NCBI GenBank assembly: GCA_002104945.1
Contig: MCFH01000043.1
Span: 186,001-250,000, forward strand
DNA length: 64,000 nt
DNA from: Piromyces finnis
Lineage: Eukaryota > Neocallimastigomycota > Neocallimastigomycetes > Neocallimastigales > Neocallimastigaceae
Direction of reading: 5' to 3'
Shown: positions 60,101 through 64,000 of the stretch, one piece after another
Numbering within the stretch: position 1 is the stretch's first letter
How the letters are laid out: each line of letters begins with the position of its first letter
The notes under the pieces: generated by a model
The model's database searches: none
What the model saw: the letters and a program-made list of their open reading frames with translations, nothing else
What the model was told of the DNA's origin: nothing
Position numbers and translations under genes: made by a program

Positions 60101-61703
60101 TTTTAAAAATATATTTAAACTTATTAGAGTTTTCTGTCGTTTTTTTTTTAAAATTTTCAACTTTGAATAAGGGTTGTTTACTCATTATAATACTAATAAG
60201 ATACAATATATGAAGGTATATCTAAATCTCTAACAAATCTTAAAAATTAAAGTTTATTCAATCATATTAATATATATTCTTTTTTTTTTTTTTTTGAGGG
60301 GAATGTTTTTTTAAAGATATTTTTAAAAATATTCTTCAAATGATAAAAAAAAAAAACTTACCATATATATACATTTCTTTATATTCGATGAAATAAAATG
60401 GTTTTTTATAATACGAATTTACATTAACTCTAAATATAATGAAATGTATATAAAATGGAAAATACTTTTCATCATCATTATTATTTAAAAAATAATAGAA
60501 AAAAAAAGACTTTTTATCTTAGTATATAGTTAGTAAGATAGTAAGATAGAGACATAATAAAATCAAAAAAATAAAAAATTGATTTATGTGTTATCTATTT
60601 TTTTTTTTGTTTTTGTTTTTTTTATTTATTTCTTTTTTTTTTTCATTTTGTTTTGTTTTGTTTGTTTTGGCAATTTAATGATAATGTTCTTTTTTTGTTT
60701 TTGTTTTTAAAAAATAGGAAAATAAAAAAATAGGAAAATAAAAAAATTAAAAATATATAAATTTATATTAATATCATTTTAATAAAAATTAAAAAGTAAA
60801 TATTAATAAAAAAAAAAAAAGAAAAAGGTATCATTAATTGAAAATACATTTATTTTAAATGTTTAATTTCTTTCAATGGTTGTGGATTTTTTTTTTTTTT
60901 TTTTTTTAATTTGAATTTGATCTTGTTTGATAAGAATTATTTCTTATTTAGGGAGTAATGAGTGGATGGGTTAAAGATTATATTGGATAATGAAATACCA
61001 AGAATTTTTATAAAAAAATAATTTATAGTATTCTTTGGATAAATTTTTTTTTGTTTTTTTTTTTTTTTTTTTTTTACTTAGTTGTTATGGAATTAGAAGA
61101 GGTATATATATCATTTGACAATTCCCATGGATCGATTGAATATATATATAGTATTCAGATGCATCAAACATTATAGATTCATCATCTTTTATTTTTATTA
61201 TTAACATTATTATGAGTATTTAGTTATTTATTTATTTGTTTATTTATTTATTATGCTTATTATTATATTCCTATTTTTTTAAAACGAAAAATAGTTTAAG
61301 GTTTCATATTCTATATATATATATATATATATGACAAAATCCAACGACACAAATAGTAAATATTTTTTTTTTTTTTTTTTTTTTGTTTGTTTGTTTCTTT
61401 TTTTGTTTGTTTTTTTGAAAAGAATGATTACCGATAATTTTCATTTATTATTATTATATTATTATTATTATTATATGTAATTTATATTTATAACTAATTC
61501 ATAATGATAATATATTTATTAAAATTAATAATATATATTTATTGCATGTTTGTGTTGTAATTTAGATATTGTGTATTAATTAGAAAATAAAAATAAAACA
61601 TTAAATAAAAATAAAATAATATAAAATGAAATACTGAAATACTGATAGAATTGTTTAAAACGAAAAAAAAAAAAAAAAAGTATTTTTTTTTCATATGAAA
61701 AAT
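57109..61703. other. Large AT-rich gene-free region
   Basis: About 4.6 kb upstream of LCB2 with no supportable gene, RNA or mobile element. It carries many A/T homopolymers, TA runs (61315-61332) and a TTTTTGTTTT-type T/G-rich stretch at 60600-60710. Open frames here are short and consist of Phe/Ile/Lys/Asn runs expected from composition. Confidence 0.6.
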
Positions 61704-62653
61704 TTATTCCTTCTTGTTTACTTGATTTATACTATTAGTTCTTGGAATCCATGTGAATCCAACAATTAGTATAATAACTAACACAGCTACTATTGATACA
61801 GTAATTCTTACTTTTTTATTCCTATTTAAAAAAAATTATATAAATATAAAAGAATTTTAGGGTTAGACAAGAATATGATTTTTATAAAAAAAGAGTGTGA
61901 CTTCAAGAGAAAAATAGAAACATATATATTTGTATGTTTAAATACACCTATTATTATTTTTGTTAAATGAAAACAAAATTATATATTTAAAATTTAAACT
62001 TACTTGATAGATATTTTCTTTTCAACTTTTTCAATGGATTTCATTACTTTACTATTTTTATGGTTTTTTGAATAAAGACTTGCTGAAGATTCATAAGATA
62101 AAAAGTTGGATGAACTGCCATTATTTTGGAATAATTTTTCCTTGGATAATGTACTATTATTATCATTCACTAGATTTTGCCTACTACCAAATGAAATTTC
62201 AGCCATACTATTACTTACAAAGTTATCTATAGAACGCTGTAAATTATCGTCCAAAATAATAATATCAAGAGCTTCAGGATTTCCTTTGATACGGTTAAGG
62301 AGGTATTCTTCGTCGGAAATTTTTTTTAATGGTTTTTCTATTTCAACTACCTTAATTGTTCCTTCATGTTTAGCTTTATTAAAACTTTTTATTGAAGAGA
62401 GTTGGGGACTATATGGGAATATTTCTTCTTCTATTGGAACAAAAAGCTTTAAATATCTTGGTATTATTCTTGGCTCAAATGATTTTGATATATGTTCTTT
62501 TATTGAATATATTTGATTATTAGTAGATACTCTTATAACAAATGCTTTTGAACTAGAATCTCCAATTCTGAAACAAGAAAAAGTTACTTTCTTTGACTTT
62601 TCTGGCTCCTTTTCTACATTTATTACAATATTATTTTTGTCTATTGAATCCAT
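61704..62653 (-). CDS. Crinkler-type ubiquitin-like domain protein with C-terminal membrane anchor
   Basis: Two exons, complement(61704..61821, 62004..62653), 255 residues. The 182-nt intron (GTAAGT ... TAG) splits a lysine codon. Without splicing, the frame stops at once. Residues about 22-75 (VTFSCFRIGD, AFVIRVSTNNQIYSIKEHI, LKLFVPI) fit the N-terminal beta-grasp domain of crinkler (CRN) proteins, which occur in oomycetes and early-diverging fungi. The middle is Ser/Asn-rich (FQNNGSSSNFLSYESSASLYS). The end has one hydrophobic helix (VRITVSIVAVLVIILIVGF) and a short polar tail, so the protein is probably tail-anchored with the domain facing the cytosol. No signal peptide and no typical CRN C-terminal effector domain are seen. 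The family assignment is by motif and moderately sure; the function is unknown. Confidence 0.7.
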
Positions 62654-64000
62654 TTTTTTTAGTACTATTATTAATTAATAAAAATGTTTTGCCTACTTTT
62701 TTTTATTCCAAATAATTTTGAATAATTTTTTTATTATTTATTTATTAATTAATTAATTAATTACACTAAAAATATATTATGGATTAGCTTATAAGTTTTG
62801 GATTTTTACTGAAAATGTCTTTCACTAATATTAAAAATGATTGAATTTTACAGATATATTTACAAATATTTTTTTTTTGTTGTTTAATACTAATTTTTTT
62901 TTTAAAAAAAAAAAAAAAATTGTCTTGATAAATAAATATTATGGATTCGTGAAATTCCACTAATAATTGATATTATATTTACAATTGCATAATTTAAAAG
63001 ATTCTCTAAAAAAAAATAAAGTTTATTATTAATATCATTCTTTTATTTCCAAATAAATAACAGAAAAATAAAAAAAGTAAATAATTTAAATTAACATTAA
63101 ATTTAAAATACAATTTTATAATTAGAAATTCAATAATAATTATAAAAATAACATAATTATTATTACATTTCAAATAATAATTTCTAATAACTATTTTTAT
63201 ACTTTCTTTTAAAATAATAAATTTTATAATAAAATTCTTTATGTTTTAACTTACAATTTAAAGAGTTTAAAATGACATTATACAAAAAATACTATTAATT
63301 TTATAAATCGTTTTTTCTTTGCATTTATAGAAATCACGTTTTAAGTTAAATGTTTTCTTGAAATAAAATACTTTTTTATAATACTTTTTTCAGAAATTAT
63401 TTTAAAATATTATTAAGGTTATTAATTAAAAAAATATAATCATTAAAGTAATTGAACCTTAGTTATCTTGTCATTCTTCTCTTTTTTTTATTATTAAATT
63501 ATTTAATTCACTTTCGTAATAGCTTTTTTTTCACTATTAAAAAGAGATAATCTAACAAGTTTAAAACTTAATTTTTTTAAAAAAATAAAATAAATAAAAA
63601 GGTATAAAATATATTCTTTTATATTATATAAAAAATATTTAATTTTTGATTACAAAAAAAATAGAATTAATATATAGAATTCATATATTTCATTATATTG
63701 ATTATATATTACTATTTAAATTATTATCAAATATATTACTTTTAACTCTAGTTAATTTTCTATGATTAATTAAAACCAATTCATTATTTATTTTGATATT
63801 TTCTGTAATATAGAATATATTAAACAATACATTTAAATATACTATAATATATTTATTTATATTTTTTTAGGTGTTAATTTTTATGAAGTTTAAGAAACAA
63901 AATCTTATTTCATAAATAATGATATACTTTTTATTTATACAATGAAGTTCATTAAATTAAATATAAAAAATTTAATATAATATATATACCAATATATAAA
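62654..64000. other. AT-rich intergenic region to the window edge
   Basis: About 1.35 kb of A/T sequence with A and T runs (62910-62929) and no supportable gene. It must contain the promoter of the crinkler-like gene at its left end. Confidence 0.6.

Overview
The window looks like nuclear DNA of a very AT-rich fungus. Spacers are almost pure A/T with long A and T runs, and GT-AG introns of about 70-250 nt (one of 726) interrupt the genes. The gene set is eukaryotic: SMU1, ORC2, serine palmitoyltransferase LCB2, SH3-tailed receptors, a crinkler-type ubiquitin-like domain and LINE retrotransposons. An anaerobic gut fungus (Neocallimastigomycota) or related chytrid-grade fungus fits best. This is inferred from composition and gene content, not proven.

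Layout. Positions 1-20676 (+) are the 3' part of one giant open gene whose start lies upstream of the window. It encodes at least 6891 residues of acidic, Pro/Glu/Val/Lys-rich (PEVK-like) repeats carrying regularly placed basic modules, and it ends in a multi-pass membrane domain. Its central array (about 5.5-18.5 kb) is freshly homogenised, with 711-bp and 219-bp higher-order repeats. At 22716-26538 lies a LINE with exact 15-bp target-site duplications and a 34-A tail. It starts precisely with two tandem 124-bp monomers rich in RNA-like stems, and it has lost the core of its reverse transcriptase. A second LINE of a related family (39271-43379, 12-bp duplications) lacks the catalytic FADD/YADD segment of its reverse transcriptase.

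Between and beside the LINEs are three related single-pass cell-surface proteins (27441-28728 minus, 31385-32446 minus, 37157-38411 plus). All have a signal peptide, an 8-cysteine ectodomain with a YPP motif, one transmembrane helix and a cytoplasmic Arg-Arg-Glu/Asp-Ser motif. Two end in an SH3 domain and share an intron just before the membrane helix.

From 44 kb to 57 kb is a compact housekeeping block: ORC2 (minus) divergent from SMU1 (plus, 12 exons), then a four-CBS-domain protein (minus, 10 exons, some very small) and LCB2 (minus, 8 exons). Reconstructed reading frames for all of these are uninterrupted across the proposed splice sites. A two-exon gene at 61704-62653 (minus) encodes a crinkler-like N-terminal domain with a C-terminal membrane anchor. 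The stretches 28.7-31.4, 32.4-37.2, 57.1-61.7 and 62.7-64.0 kb are A/T spacer in which I see no gene.

The genes do not form one pathway. The themes are a giant membrane-tethered repeat protein, a local family of putative signalling receptors, and two dead or non-autonomous LINEs amid ordinary nuclear and lipid-synthesis genes.
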